Positions 44,978-54,920 are shown, counted from the first letter of the stretch. The stretch: 64,000 bases of DNA from Yoonia sp. I 8.24 (GCF_022096995.1 NZ_JACXGQ010000010.1:1-64000), one strand, 5' to 3'. Notes: generated by a model from the sequence alone, not told the origin. Made by a program: numbers and translations.

Positions 44978-47560
44978 CTAAAACTGGTCGAGCAGGCGGC
45001 GCAGGTAGTCGCGCTCGATCTCTGGGCGCTCTTGTTCACCTGACCGGCGACGAATTTCGTCCAACAGCTCTTCTGCACGTCGATTGACATCCACGCCGCC
45101 TAGCAACTCTTGCTCGGTCCCGGATTGCCCGGTGTTGCCAATTTCGCGCCCCAAAGGATCGCGCGCACCCGGAACGGGACGTCCTGATGCTTCGCCTTGT
45201 TCGGTGCCTTGGCCCGGATCATCATTCCCGTTTTCCGCCAACGACTTCCCCAGTTCACGCATGCCATTACGTAAGGCGTTCATTGCCTCGGCTTGGCGAT
45301 CGATTGCTTCGGCCAGATCCCCGTTGCGCAGCGCCTCTTCGGCCCCGTCCATCGCGCCTTCGGCCTGTTCTAGCGATTGGCGTGCAATTTCACCTGCTTC
45401 GCCATCCAAGTTTGGCAGCCCGTCGCGTTGCCGTTGCAATTCATCGCGCAATGCTTGCTGACGTTCGGCAAGGCCCTGCCCGCCGCCTTGACCGTCTTCG
45501 CCGGTATCACCGGCTGATCCGCTATTGCCCGGCTCTTGCCCTTGCGCGCCCTGCTCGCCCGGTTGCTCGCCCGGTTCTGTGCCGTCTTCGCCCTGCTCGC
45601 CTTGCTGTCCCTGCTCACCCTGCTGGGGTTGCTGCCCTTGGGGGGCGGGATTGAACTGTTCTTGCAGCTCACGGAAGGCATCATCTGACAGATCTTCTTG
45701 GTCGCGCAGGGTTTCTGCAAGGTCTTGCATCGATTGCTGACCCGGCGTTTGTGGGCCGTCGCCGCCTTCGCCTTGGGTGACGCGCATGTTTTCCATCATC
45801 TGGTTGAGCTGTTCCATCAGCTCTGCAGCTTCTGCCATACGGCCTTCTTGCATGAGCTCTTCGATGCGATCCATCAAGGCTTGGATTTCATCCATGGACA
45901 GTTCTGTCGTATTTTCGCTGTTGTCGGCCTGATCCGTGCCATTGCTCGGCTCTGATTCTTCGGCAAGCAAGCGCATATAGTCATCCGTCGCTTCGCGCAG
46001 CTCTTGCATCAGCTCGGCAATTTCGGCGTCCGATGCACCGTTGCGCATCGCTTCTGCCAGCCGTTCTTGCGCCCGCTCAAGTCGTTTGCGCGCGTCCGCC
46101 AGCCGTCCATCTTCAAGCTGCACGGCCAAGTCCCACAGCGCCTGCACAATCTCGCCCTGACCGTCATCATTCATGCCGAATTCGGACATCCGATCCAATT
46201 GGCGAATGATTGTGCGCAAGCGCAAATAAGACGTTTCTTCAATACCAAGTTCATCAGGCCGGTGCGCCATCGCGCGCAACACTTGATTTACGCGCACGAC
46301 ATTGGCCTTGGACCACATCAAATCACGCCGCTGTTCGATCACGGCTTTTGCGAAAGGACGGAAAAACCGCCGCCCCGGCAGGATCATCTGCTCGGCCGTA
46401 GCATCTGTCACCTGTCCAGCCGCATCCACGACCTGAACTTGCATCGTAACCGGAAGATTGGCGAGAATATGTTCGCTCAAATCATCAATGAGCAGCGCAT
46501 CAAAATCGGTACGCGATCCAGTATAAGGCATCGGCAGGTCGATCACCAATGGATCAATCGGATCGGGGTCGATCGTCAGCCCGTATTCGCGGTGCACCTG
46601 CGTCAAATCAAGCGTGATCGTCGCGGTCCCTGTTTCGACGCCGTGGTCATCAAATGCCATGAACGGTTGCGAAAATTCGCCCATTGCATCCGCTTCAATC
46701 GGCCCGGTTAGCTCTACCTCTGGGGCCTCGTCTGCGATTGCGGTGATGTCCCAGGCGATCCCGTTGTCACCCAATACAGACAAAGTGCCAGACTGGGTGA
46801 TATCAAATTTTTGTTGTGGATCAGACGCCGCCGCGATTTCGCCCGTGCGCCCAGATACGGTTTCAGCCAAGGTCAGCGCGCCGACTTCACCGTATAACCG
46901 CAGCGTGACTTGGCTGCCCGTAGGAACAGACAAATCGCCCGCGGGCACATCATTTAGATAGATCGCAGGCTTGCCTGTGTATGCTGGCGGTTCGACCCAG
47001 CCTTCCCAGACCGGGCCCGCAAGAAGGGTATCATTGCTTCCCGAAACCACATCGCCCACTGATGTAATCCGCAAAAGCGATCCGAACAAAAGCGCCACGA
47101 CAAAAAACAAAAGCGCCATAAACCGCAGCCCGTAAGGATCACGATCCGTCAGCGTAAGATCTGGTTCAACCGCATGCGCTGATTTGGTACGTTCCGCCAT
47201 ACGGGCCAAATGCGCCTGCCACACGGCGGTCGATGCGGGGTCATCGCCGCCAATCGCTTGGGTATCGGCAATAGCCGCAATCGGGCGGCCCGGCATAGCG
47301 GCATCAACGCGTGCAATTGCTTCCAGTCGCGAGGGAACCCGAAACCAGCGCAACCCCCAGAACAGCGTGCTAAACAGCGCGACCGCGCCGATGACAACCG
47401 CGCTCCAGAATGCTTCAAGTGAGGCCGTCTCGTGCCACCCCATCATCATCGCCGCCAGAATCACTAGTGCGACGGTCCAAAGCGGCCAAAAAGCCCGCAT
47501 GAGCTGCTCTGCGAGCATACCCGACCGCGTGAGCGTGATAGGCAGCCGCAAGTGGCGCAA
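44978..47560 (-). CDS. DUF4175 (TIGR02302-type) large membrane protein
   Basis: This protein of about 860 residues has membrane helices at about 25-70 and 130-155, then a long periplasmic or coiled domain. The central part is rich in Glu, Gln and Ala with many helical repeats. A low-complexity stretch of Gly, Gln, Glu, Pro and Asp (about residues 645-710, with NPAPQGQQPQQGEQ) precedes more helical segments. The family is found near lysA in Alphaproteobacteria and is of unknown function. The start is uncertain: TTG at 47560 gives 860 residues, but CTG at 47581, with GGGAGA upstream, would begin a more typical N-terminus. It is downstream of lysA by 34 bases, so the two are probably co-transcribed. 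Confidence 0.75.
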   Translation of the reverse strand: MRHLRLPITLTRSGMLAEQLMRAFWPLWTVALVILAAMMMGWHETASLEAFWSAVVIGAVALFSTLFWGLRWFRVPSRLEAIARVDAAMPGRPIAAIADTQAIGGDDPASTAVWQAHLARMAERTKSAHAVEPDLTLTDRDPYGLRFMALLFFVVALLFGSLLRITSVGDVVSGSNDTLLAGPVWEGWVEPPAYTGKPAIYLNDVPAGDLSVPTGSQVTLRLYGEVGALTLAETVSGRTGEIAAASDPQQKFDITQSGTLSVLGDNGIAWDITAIADEAPEVELTGPIEADAMGEFSQPFMAFDDHGVETGTATITLDLTQVHREYGLTIDPDPIDPLVIDLPMPYTGSRTDFDALLIDDLSEHILANLPVTMQVQVVDAAGQVTDATAEQMILPGRRFFRPFAKAVIEQRRDLMWSKANVVRVNQVLRAMAHRPDELGIEETSYLRLRTIIRQLDRMSEFGMNDDGQGEIVQALWDLAVQLEDGRLADARKRLERAQERLAEAMRNGASDAEIAELMQELREATDDYMRLLAEESEPSNGTDQADNSENTTELSMDEIQALMDRIEELMQEGRMAEAAELMEQLNQMMENMRVTQGEGGDGPQTPGQQSMQDLAETLRDQEDLSDDAFRELQEQFNPAPQGQQPQQGEQGQQGEQGEDGTEPGEQPGEQGAQGQEPGNSGSAGDTGEDGQGGGQGLAERQQALRDELQRQRDGLPNLDGEAGEIARQSLEQAEGAMDGAEEALRNGDLAEAIDRQAEAMNALRNGMRELGKSLAENGNDDPGQGTEQGEASGRPVPGARDPLGREIGNTGQSGTEQELLGGVDVNRRAEELLDEIRRRSGEQERPEIERDYLRRLLDQF

Positions 47561-47594
47561 TTGATCGCTAGGGTCGGTCAGCGGGGCTCTCCCA

Positions 47595-48872
47595 TTAGTC
47601 TGGCGTCGACAGCCATGGGGGGAGTGTATCGCGCGCGATCATATCTTCATAGGTCGGACGTTGGCGGATAACCGCAAATTGATCACCATCCACCAAAACT
47701 TCGGGGATAAGCGGTCGTGAATTATATTCCGATGCCATTACAGCCCCATAAGCCCCGGCAGAGCGGAACGCGATCAGATCATCCGCTGCAACCGCAGGCA
47801 TTTCACGCGCCTTGGCAAAGGTATCGCCACTTTCACAGATCGGGCCGACGATATCATATTTTGCAGGTTCATTCCCCGGTGCTGGTTCAACAACGGGCAC
47901 GATATCGTGCCATGCCTCATACATCGCAGGACGAATCAAATCGTTCATCGCGCCATCAATGATCAAAAACTCGCGGTCTTCGCCGGACTTTACATAGATC
48001 ACCTTCGACACCAGCAACCCGGCATTGCCTGCAATCAAGCGGCCCGGTTCAATCTCAATCTCGCAGCCCAGATGACCAACAGCGCGCTGCACCATCGCGC
48101 CGTAATCGGTCGGCAAAGGTGGGGCATCGTTTGACCGCGTATAAGGAATGCCCAAACCGCCGCCCAAATCTAGGCGGGTGATTTCATGGCCATCGGCACG
48201 CAACTGTTCGGTTAGCTCTGCGACCTTGGCATAGGCGGCTTCAAACGGGGCTAGCTCGGTCAATTGCGATCCGATATGCACATCGATCCCAATGACTTTC
48301 AGACCCGGCAATTTGGCAGCCATCGCGTAGACTTCGCGGGCCCGCGAAATTGGGATACCAAATTTGTTTTCAGATTTCCCCGTCGCAATTTTTGCGTGGG
48401 TTTTGGCATCTACATCAGGGTTTACCCGCACGGTAATCGGCGCGACCTTGCCCAGTGATTGCGCAACTTTGTCGAGCACGATCATCTCAGGCTCGCTTTC
48501 GACATTGAACTGACGAATACCACCTTCCAGCGCCTGACGCATTTCGTCGGCGGTTTTACCGACGCCTGAAAACACAATCCGGTCGCCCGACACGCCAGCG
48601 GCCTTGGCGCGCAGATATTCACCGATGGACACAACATCCATCCCCGCGCCCTGATCCGCGAGAATTTTCAGAACGGCCTGGTTAGAGAGCGACTTCATCG
48701 CAAAGCAGACCAGATGATCACCCCAAGACAGGGCGTCATCAAACAAGGTAAAGTGACGTTTCAGCGTGGCCGTTGAATAGACATAAAATGGGGTGCCCAC
48801 GGCAGCTGCAATGTCAGCGACGGGTACATCTTCGGCGTAAAGCGCGCCATCACGATACACAAAATGGTCCAA
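47595..48872 (-). CDS. lysA: Diaminopimelate decarboxylase LysA
   Basis: This 425-residue fold-type III PLP enzyme has the PLP lysine in CFAMKSLSN, the segment GVGKTADEM, LDLGGGLGIPY (phosphate-binding) and CESGDTFA near the C-terminus. It decarboxylates meso-diaminopimelate to lysine. The start is TTG at 48872, with AAGGAAA upstream; no better ATG is present. It lies 72 bp after the DUF2834 gene and 34 bp before the DUF4175 gene on the same strand. With dapA at 29960 it represents the two ends of the DAP/lysine pathway. Confidence 0.95.
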   Translation of the reverse strand: MDHFVYRDGALYAEDVPVADIAAAVGTPFYVYSTATLKRHFTLFDDALSWGDHLVCFAMKSLSNQAVLKILADQGAGMDVVSIGEYLRAKAAGVSGDRIVFSGVGKTADEMRQALEGGIRQFNVESEPEMIVLDKVAQSLGKVAPITVRVNPDVDAKTHAKIATGKSENKFGIPISRAREVYAMAAKLPGLKVIGIDVHIGSQLTELAPFEAAYAKVAELTEQLRADGHEITRLDLGGGLGIPYTRSNDAPPLPTDYGAMVQRAVGHLGCEIEIEPGRLIAGNAGLLVSKVIYVKSGEDREFLIIDGAMNDLIRPAMYEAWHDIVPVVEPAPGNEPAKYDIVGPICESGDTFAKAREMPAVAADDLIAFRSAGAYGAVMASEYNSRPLIPEVLVDGDQFAVIRQRPTYEDMIARDTLPPWLSTPD

Positions 48873-48944
48873 ACCAGTTTTCCTTGTCCAAAATCAGTAT
48901 TGGACATAGCAGATCAGCCCCAAAGACCAACCCTGATTTATAGC

Positions 48945-49283
48945 CTAAAGGTTGCGATTTATGGAGCCGTCGCGCGCGTAAACCACGCGATCACGTAAAT
49001 AGAGATATAGCGGCAAACCACAACTCACCCCGATGCAGATTGTGGCCACAATCGCCCAAAGGCTGCGCAAATTACGCGTTATGGCGACCTCGGACAGGAT
49101 CCATATGATCAGCACCACGGCGCTGATCACAATGTCCCACGTCAAACCTGTCGATGCCAAATTGGCGCGCCATGCGTCCACCAGCGCAAAGAGGCTCCAA
49201 CCTTCGGCCAGAAACCATTGCACAAAGAAATACATCGGATGCACGGCACCCCAAATCGCAAGGATCAGGAAGACGAAACGCAT
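48945..49283 (-). CDS. DUF2834-like membrane protein
   Basis: This 112-residue protein has three hydrophobic helices (about 1-20, 52-72 and 80-100), with short polar loops and a basic end (LYLYLRDRV). The pattern, with an Asp/Glu in loops such as FALVDAWRAN, resembles the DUF2834 family of unknown function. The ATG at 49283 overlaps the lipoprotein stop (TAATG), so it is co-translated with it. The set argH / lipoprotein / DUF2834 / lysA is a common neighbourhood in Rhodobacterales. Confidence 0.75.
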   Translation of the reverse strand: MRFVFLILAIWGAVHPMYFFVQWFLAEGWSLFALVDAWRANLASTGLTWDIVISAVVLIIWILSEVAITRNLRSLWAIVATICIGVSCGLPLYLYLRDRVVYARDGSINRNL

Positions 49284-49456
49284 TAAAGGTTCGCGCCGAC
49301 AGATACAGTACCGTTTGTTGCGCCCAATGTTGTCGATGTGCTTACGCCACCTGAACCGGCGCTTAATCCGACGTTCGCGGACGGTGTCCACGGCGCCGCA
49401 TCAGCACCACAACTGGCAAGGGCCGCAACGGCCAAAATCAATGCAATATTCTTCAT
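49283..49456 (-). CDS. Small predicted lipoprotein
   Basis: This 57-residue protein has a lipoprotein signal: basic start MKN, hydrophobic core and lipobox LAS-C (Cys16). The mature peptide is Ser/Gly/Thr-rich and short. The ATG at 49456 overlaps the argH stop by four bases and its stop overlaps the next gene by one base. No function is known. The position between argH and lysA is conserved in related bacteria as far as I recall. Confidence 0.75.
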   Translation of the reverse strand: MKNIALILAVAALASCGADAAPWTPSANVGLSAGSGGVSTSTTLGATNGTVSVGANL

Positions 49457-50841
49457 TTTAATTTCTCTCTCCAATAGGCGGCTTGGGCGCGGACTTGTGC
49501 AGGGGCAGTGCCGCCCAAACTCATCCGCGAATCCACCGAATTTTCGACGCCCAATACGTCGAATACGTCTGCGCGAATGTCCGCGTGAACCGTTTGCATA
49601 TCGTCTAACGTCAGATCAGGAAGATCACACTCCTTGCCTTCGGCCATAGCGACAAGCGATCCGGTCACATGGTGCGCATCACGAAATGGTAGCCCAAGTT
49701 CACGTACGAGCCAATCGGCAAGATCCGTAGCCGTCGAAAATCCGCTGGAAGCCGCCTGTTTTAGGCTTTCACGGTTGGCCGTCATGTCGGCAACCATGCC
49801 CGACATTGCCGCAAGTGCGAGCATCAAATTGTCAGCCGCATCAAAGGTTTGTTCTTTGTCTTCTTGCATGTCCTTAGAGTAGGTCAGCGGCAACCCCTTC
49901 ATCACGGTCATCAAGGCGACATTGGCGCCGAAAATCCGGCCAATCTTGGCGCGAATCAGCTCTGCGGCGTCGGGGTTGCGCTTTTGCGGCATGATGGACG
50001 ACCCGGTCGACCATTTGTCTGACATCTTCACGAAACGGAACTGCGCAGATGACCAGATCACCAATTCTTCAGCCATCCGCGACAGGTGCATCGCACAAAT
50101 GCTGCTTGCCGCCAAAAATTCGAGCGCAAAATCGCGATCAGACACGGCGTCCAGAGAATTCGTCATCGGGCGATCAAAACCAAGCTCTTTCGCCGTCATT
50201 TCACGATCAATCGGAAAAGACGTGCCTGCAAGCGCCGCGGCACCCAGTGGCGATGTATTCATTCGCTTACGCGCATCGGCAAAGCGTGACCTATCACGGT
50301 CAAACATTTCAACATAAGCCAGCATGTGATGGCCCCAAGTCACAGGCTGCGCGGTTTGCAGGTGTGTAAATCCGGGCATGACCCAATCGGCCCCGACTTC
50401 GGCCTGTCCCAACAGCGCTTTTTGCAGGCCGGCAAGTGCCGCATCTGCCAGGTCACATTGATCGCGCACCCAAAGCCGGAAATCGACAGCGACCTGATCA
50501 TTGCGCGACCGTGCCGTATGCAAACGGCCCGCTGGTTCGCCAACAATTTCTTTCAGTCGCGATTCGACGTTCATATGGATGTCTTCAAGCGCAGCAGAAA
50601 ATGCAAAGTTTCCTGTTTCAATCTCTGACAATACGGTGACCAAGCCTTCCTTAATCGCGGCGGCATCGGTATCTGTGATGATGCCTGTGGCGGCCAACAT
50701 GGTGGCATGGGCAAGCGATCCGGCGATGTCTTGTGGCGCTAGGCGCTGATCATACCCGATTGAGGCGTTAATCGCCTCCATAATCGCGTCTGGTCCGGCG
50801 GCGAAACGTCCGCCCCACATCGTATTTGCGGTCTTGGTCAT
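49453..50841 (-). CDS. argH: Argininosuccinate lyase ArgH
   Basis: This 462-residue protein has the normal length for ArgH, the last enzyme of arginine biosynthesis, cleaving argininosuccinate to arginine and fumarate. The superfamily signature [12 protein letters not shown] is present, as is [17 protein letters not shown]. The ATG at 50841 faces the TlpA-like gene start at 50855, leaving 13 bp between the two starts. The ribosome-binding site of argH is weak. It is the first gene of the operon argH-lipoprotein-DUF2834-lysA-DUF4175. Confidence 0.96.
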   Translation of the reverse strand: MTKTANTMWGGRFAAGPDAIMEAINASIGYDQRLAPQDIAGSLAHATMLAATGIITDTDAAAIKEGLVTVLSEIETGNFAFSAALEDIHMNVESRLKEIVGEPAGRLHTARSRNDQVAVDFRLWVRDQCDLADAALAGLQKALLGQAEVGADWVMPGFTHLQTAQPVTWGHHMLAYVEMFDRDRSRFADARKRMNTSPLGAAALAGTSFPIDREMTAKELGFDRPMTNSLDAVSDRDFALEFLAASSICAMHLSRMAEELVIWSSAQFRFVKMSDKWSTGSSIMPQKRNPDAAELIRAKIGRIFGANVALMTVMKGLPLTYSKDMQEDKEQTFDAADNLMLALAAMSGMVADMTANRESLKQAASSGFSTATDLADWLVRELGLPFRDAHHVTGSLVAMAEGKECDLPDLTLDDMQTVHADIRADVFDVLGVENSVDSRMSLGGTAPAQVRAQAAYWREKLK

Positions 50842-50854
50842 GAGGAAAAAGCCT

Positions 50855-51415
50855 ATGCGAAAGTTAAAGTCAGCCCTGCTTTATACGGCCCTTGCCGTTG
50901 TTGCAAACACGGCCCAAGCCGATATGTCCGCGATCGAGGCTCTGCGCGAGGGTAATATGCGCAAGCTTATGTTTCACGAAACCGCCGTCGCCGGTTCTGA
51001 CGCGCCTTTTTTGACCGAAACCGGTACTGAAATGACCCTCGCAGCCTATGAAGGACAGTTTGTTGTCCTGAATTTCTGGGCGACGTGGTGTGCGCCCTGC
51101 CGCCAAGAAATGCCCCAGCTTGCCGCGCTTCAGGCGCAAATGGGCGGCGACGACATGCAAGTGGTCACCGTCGCAACAGGGCGTAACCCTGCCCCAGCGA
51201 TCAACCAGTTCTTTGATGAGATTGGCGTTGATAACCTGCCCAAACACGTTGACCCGCGCCAATCGCTGTCGCGCAGCATGGGGGTCTTGGGCTTGCCTGT
51301 AACCGTCGTGCTAGACCGCGAAGGTAATGAAATCGCACGTATGCAGGGTGAGGCAGATTGGTCCAGTGATAGCGCTGTCGCCGTGATGCAGGCGCTGATC
51401 GCAGGCGGGACCTAG
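50855..51415 (+). CDS. TlpA-like periplasmic thioredoxin
   Basis: The 186-residue protein has a signal peptide or anchor ([19 protein letters not shown]) and a thioredoxin fold with the CxxC site Cys79-Cys82 in [13 protein letters not shown] and cis-Pro segment [11 protein letters not shown]. It would act in periplasmic thiol-disulfide reduction, for example in cytochrome c maturation or repair. The ATG at 50855 has a good GAGGAAAA site; frames from 50834 or 50840 only add residues before the signal. It is divergent from argH. Its stop overlaps the end of the convergent YqgE/AlgH gene by four bases. Confidence 0.88.
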   Translation: MRKLKSALLYTALAVVANTAQADMSAIEALREGNMRKLMFHETAVAGSDAPFLTETGTEMTLAAYEGQFVVLNFWATWCAPCRQEMPQLAALQAQMGGDDMQVVTVATGRNPAPAINQFFDEIGVDNLPKHVDPRQSLSRSMGVLGLPVTVVLDREGNEIARMQGEADWSSDSAVAVMQALIAGGT

Positions 51416-51999
51416 GCCCGCCCGGCAGTATCTGACAGCAACAGCGGGTCGATCCCCATGTGTTTAAGCGCGCCGGCCCATTTGTGTTCATTCGCGCGGC
51501 CAAACACGATGTCACTGCGCGCATCGCACGTCAGCCATCCGTTGTGCGCGATTTCAGATTCGAGCTGCCCGGGCGCCCAGCCAGCATAACCCAACGCCAG
51601 CATCGATGTGTCTGGCCCAGCACCACTGGCAATATCTTCGATCACATCCAATGTCGCGCTCATGGATATTTCATCGGTAACTTTAAGCGTCCCAATGGCC
51701 GCTGCGTAATCGTTCGAATGCAAAACAAACCCGCGTGTCTGGTCTACGGGCCCCCCAAAATGCACCCGAATGTCGCGTACACCCGCCGCCTTATTGACGC
51801 CCATTTGATCCAGAAGGTCCGAAAAGAGCAAATCAGCCTGCGGCTTGTTCACAATCAGCCCCATGCCCCCGTCATCCGAATGGGAGCACATATAGATCAC
51901 ACTTTTCACAAACCGCGGGTCATCCATTCCGGGCGTCGCGATCAGCAACTTACCCGTCAAATTTGCGTCTAATTCTTTCATGTCGGCTAAATTGTTCAA
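51412..51999 (-). CDS. YqgE/AlgH family protein
   Basis: This 195-residue protein matches the YqgE/AlgH (DUF179) family, with NLTGKLLIATPGMDDPRF, VIYMCSHSDDGGMGLIVNKP and GGPVDQTRGFVLHS. The family is widely conserved, but its function is unsettled. A start at the second Met (51981) is equally possible. It is convergent with the TlpA-like gene and divergent from the DsbD-N-like gene, with 85 bp between starts. No operon partner is present. Confidence 0.9.
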   Translation of the reverse strand: MNNLADMKELDANLTGKLLIATPGMDDPRFVKSVIYMCSHSDDGGMGLIVNKPQADLLFSDLLDQMGVNKAAGVRDIRVHFGGPVDQTRGFVLHSNDYAAAIGTLKVTDEISMSATLDVIEDIASGAGPDTSMLALGYAGWAPGQLESEIAHNGWLTCDARSDIVFGRANEHKWAGALKHMGIDPLLLSDTAGRA

Positions 52000-52084
52000 G
52001 ATATGTCTTCAATGCAAGCCCACATTGCAGCGGATCGCTTGAATGTGACTTCCTATTGCAGCGCAAATGCATAATGACAACCAT

Positions 52085-52885
52085 ATGTATATGAAAAAAA
52101 TGATCCCCTTTGTCCTCGTGGCCTTGACCAGCGCAGCAACAGCCGCCCCCTATGATGACCTTGCCCAAATTGAGGTGCTTACAGGTTGGCGCAAGGCAAA
52201 TGGCGATCATGTCGCAGGTCTGCGGATCACGCTTGCGCCGGGGTGGAAAACCTATTGGCGGGCCCCCGGTGATGCGGGTATCCCGCCTATGTTCACATTC
52301 ACCGGATCGCAAAATATTAGCGCCATCGCGCCACATTGGCCGACGCCAGAAATCTTTGACAGCGCCGGGATGCAAACTATCGGGTACCACGACAGCGTGG
52401 TCTTTCCGCTAACAGTGCATAGCGACGCACCAGACCAACCCATGCAGATCAGCGGTCAAATCGACATTGGCGTCTGCGAAGAAATCTGTATCCCCATCAG
52501 CCTTGAATTCGACGCTTCGCTTCCCGCGAGCGGCAGCCGCGATAGCGCCATTACCGCCGCATTGGTCGATCGCCCGCTCACCCAGGCCGAGGCCGGCATT
52601 GACCACGTCACCTGCGCCATTGATCCGATCAGCGACGGTTTGCGGGTCACGACGGCCTTTGACCTTGCACCACTGGGCGGGGATGAAGTCGTTGTGGTGG
52701 AAACCGCTGATGCCAATGTTTGGGTCTCACAAGCGCAAGTCGACCGCCAAGGCGACCAACTGCGCGCCAGTGTTGACATGGTGCATAGCGCGGGCACCGC
52801 GTTTGGATTGGATCGGTCACAGATGACGATCACCGTACTCAACGGACATCAAGCCGTTGAAATTCGCGGCTGCACGGGCAGCTAG
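52085..52885 (+). CDS. Periplasmic DsbD N-terminal-domain-like protein
   Basis: The 266-residue product has a signal peptide ending near PAA (VLVALTSAATAAP). Its mature part resembles the N-terminal DsbD (DsbD-alpha/cyt-c-biogenesis) domain: GWKTYWRAPGDAGIPP and the Cys pair IGVCEEICIPI. DsbD-alpha domains pass reducing power to periplasmic partners; without the membrane part this protein could act on a TlpA- or DsbC-type partner, and a TlpA-like gene lies just upstream on the same strand, beyond yqgE. Start choice among 52067, 52085 and 52091 is uncertain. No T-run or hairpin follows the gene. Confidence 0.75.
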   Translation: MYMKKMIPFVLVALTSAATAAPYDDLAQIEVLTGWRKANGDHVAGLRITLAPGWKTYWRAPGDAGIPPMFTFTGSQNISAIAPHWPTPEIFDSAGMQTIGYHDSVVFPLTVHSDAPDQPMQISGQIDIGVCEEICIPISLEFDASLPASGSRDSAITAALVDRPLTQAEAGIDHVTCAIDPISDGLRVTTAFDLAPLGGDEVVVVETADANVWVSQAQVDRQGDQLRASVDMVHSAGTAFGLDRSQMTITVLNGHQAVEIRGCTGS

Positions 52886-52904
52886 ACACGAATTGCGCAT
52901 AAGG

Positions 52905-54056
52905 TCACTTAGATCTTTGCGTCATTAACTGACTTGAACCAGCATTCTGATAGCCCTTTGGCGTCATGCCAGTTTCACGTTTGAACGCCTTGTAAAATGC
53001 TGAGCGCGAATTGAAACCAACCTCTAGCGCAACTGCTAGCACCGATAGGTCGCCTGCCATGATCAGTGGCTTTGACGCCCCTATCCGCCAACGTGCCACA
53101 TAGTCAAAAAAGGATGCGCCGATCTCTTGGTTCAGCGTTTGTGACACTTGGTTTGGAAGCGCACCCACGTGACGTGACAGTTTTTGCAGCGACAAGCTGG
53201 GGTCGAGATATAGTGTATCTGTGCGCATCGCTGTCTCAACTCTGGCAGCCAATTTCGCCGCGTGGTCGTCGGTTAACGCAGAGCGGGCATATTTGTGGTC
53301 CGGCGCATCAATTTCAGCCACAGAGGTCAATTCTGGTGACGTGATCGGAGCAAAGAAGTTCAATGACAACAGGCCGCCAGCGATCAGCGCAAGAAACAAC
53401 TCTTCGACGAACAAAGTGCCCCCTGCGAGGTTGTCATCTGCAAGAGAAAACGCCCCGACGGCCCAGATCAATACGAGCAAGACGATCATCACATCGACCC
53501 AACGCAAGTCTCGTTTTTCGACGTCCGAATAAAGCTGACGGATATGGGCACGGTAGGCAGTGAGGCGGCGCAGTATCGCGACAAGGTAGAGGAAGGAGGC
53601 GATCAACCAGATCATAATCAGCGCAAACGTCGTCACGGTGAGCGCAATTGGCAAAACCCCCGGAGGCAATTCGCCTGTTATGAATAGTGTTTTTTTGGCC
53701 TGCGCCGGGAGAATCCAAAACCCAAGACACACCACGCCGCCGATCAAGGGCAGCGCTTTGTCGCGCCAAAGGATTTGGACCGGTGACGCCATAGCGGTCT
53801 TGGCCGCGATGTAGTGATAAAGGGCTGGCGGAAGTACCAGCAGCATGAAAAGCAAAAGCGGCATGTAATTGATCACCGCGGCTTCGGCGAAAGTTTTAAC
53901 CAGCGGCAGCGCGATCATTCCAATGAATGCGATGTAGACCAAACCAAGGCTGCGCCGTTCGCGCCGACTGCTTCGCCCCATTACAGCGGCAAGGAGACCG
54001 GTTAGGGCAATGCCAAGACAAAGCCCGGCGAGTGTCAGAACGGACGCGTTTTCCAT
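52905..54056 (-). CDS. AraC-family regulator with seven predicted membrane helices
   Basis: The 383-residue protein has about seven hydrophobic helices in its first 240 residues and then a cytoplasmic C-terminal AraC-type DNA-binding domain with two helix-turn-helix motifs. Signature segments are LSRHVGALPNQVSQTLNQ and VALEVGFNSRSAFYKAFKRETG. The membrane part is not a histidine kinase or known receptor. AraC regulators with multi-helix membrane sensors exist but are less common than soluble ones. It is divergent from the membrane protein at 54210, whose gene is the obvious target. The signal it senses is unknown. Confidence 0.85.
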   Translation of the reverse strand: MENASVLTLAGLCLGIALTGLLAAVMGRSSRRERRSLGLVYIAFIGMIALPLVKTFAEAAVINYMPLLLFMLLVLPPALYHYIAAKTAMASPVQILWRDKALPLIGGVVCLGFWILPAQAKKTLFITGELPPGVLPIALTVTTFALIMIWLIASFLYLVAILRRLTAYRAHIRQLYSDVEKRDLRWVDVMIVLLVLIWAVGAFSLADDNLAGGTLFVEELFLALIAGGLLSLNFFAPITSPELTSVAEIDAPDHKYARSALTDDHAAKLAARVETAMRTDTLYLDPSLSLQKLSRHVGALPNQVSQTLNQEIGASFFDYVARWRIGASKPLIMAGDLSVLAVALEVGFNSRSAFYKAFKRETGMTPKGYQNAGSSQLMTQRSK

Positions 54057-54209
54057 ACCCCCTTATTATGCTGGAATCATCCGCCTTATCAACGCAGCTA
54101 GGCGGTCAAAAAAATGCGACAGAACTGTCCTCGCCGTCATGCGCGGACGACAGGACACCGTGAGACTGCGCATAGCTGGGGTAAATCAACCAACTGGAAA
54201 GAATACGTT

Positions 54210-54899
54210 ATGCCTACCTTCGATATCGTCACACTGATTGCGCATGTAGCGCTTGGCACTTTGGCCGTTGTTGTTGGCGCCATTGCCCTTGGGTCGCGCA
54301 AAGGGCGCAAAACCCACATAAGCGCTGGCCGCATTTTCGTCATAAGCATGGGGCTGGCATCCGTGCTTGGCGCGCTTCTTGGTGCACTTAAGTATGAGAC
54401 CTTCTGGATCACCTTTCATGCGGGCGTCCTTGGCGCGACTTTGGTGGCAAGCGGTGTTTTGGCTGTGCGCATACGTGCGCACCGTGCTAAACAATTGTTC
54501 ATCATCGTTGCGGGCATCAATTTCGTGAACGCAGCGGGTCTTATCACTGCAGGCTGGTACGCTACGACATTACCGGACGCGCGTTTGTTTGGCTTCGCGG
54601 CGGAAGACTACTTTTTCCTATTTGGCATGGCCGCCATTGCCTTGGGCGGTGATGTACACATGGTCTTTGGGGCGCAAATGTCGCATAAATTGCGGATCGC
54701 CCAACATCTTGTACGGATGTGTATCGGCTTTTTCATCGCGGCTGGGTCAGCATTCACCGGACCGGGCGCGTCGGCGTTTCCAGAAGCAGTACAACGTTCC
54801 GGTGTATTATCACTGCCTGAACTGATAATTATGCTTCTCATGCTGTATTGGCTTTGGAAAACACTCCGCCGCCATCAACCGTTGGCTGCTAGCCATTAG
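54210..54899 (+). CDS. Integral membrane protein, DUF2306-like
   Basis: This 229-residue protein has about seven hydrophobic helices with histidines near the membrane edge (IAHVALG, GRKTHISAGR, TFHAGV, HMVFGAQMSHKLRIAQH). Such spaced histidines could bind haem or metal, which is inference. It resembles DUF2306-type membrane proteins of unknown function. The ATG at 54210 follows GGAAAG and fits better than 54114, which runs back into the spacer. The divergent neighbour is the membrane-sensor AraC regulator, so expression is probably controlled by it. Confidence 0.7.
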   Translation: MPTFDIVTLIAHVALGTLAVVVGAIALGSRKGRKTHISAGRIFVISMGLASVLGALLGALKYETFWITFHAGVLGATLVASGVLAVRIRAHRAKQLFIIVAGINFVNAAGLITAGWYATTLPDARLFGFAAEDYFFLFGMAAIALGGDVHMVFGAQMSHKLRIAQHLVRMCIGFFIAAGSAFTGPGASAFPEAVQRSGVLSLPELIIMLLMLYWLWKTLRRHQPLAASH

Positions 54900-54920
54900 G
54901 CCACTGTCGCATCGCGCACA

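Noticed and set aside
46004..46711. 235-residue open frame on the plus strand
   Set aside because: It is antisense to the DUF4175 gene and shows no independent coding evidence.
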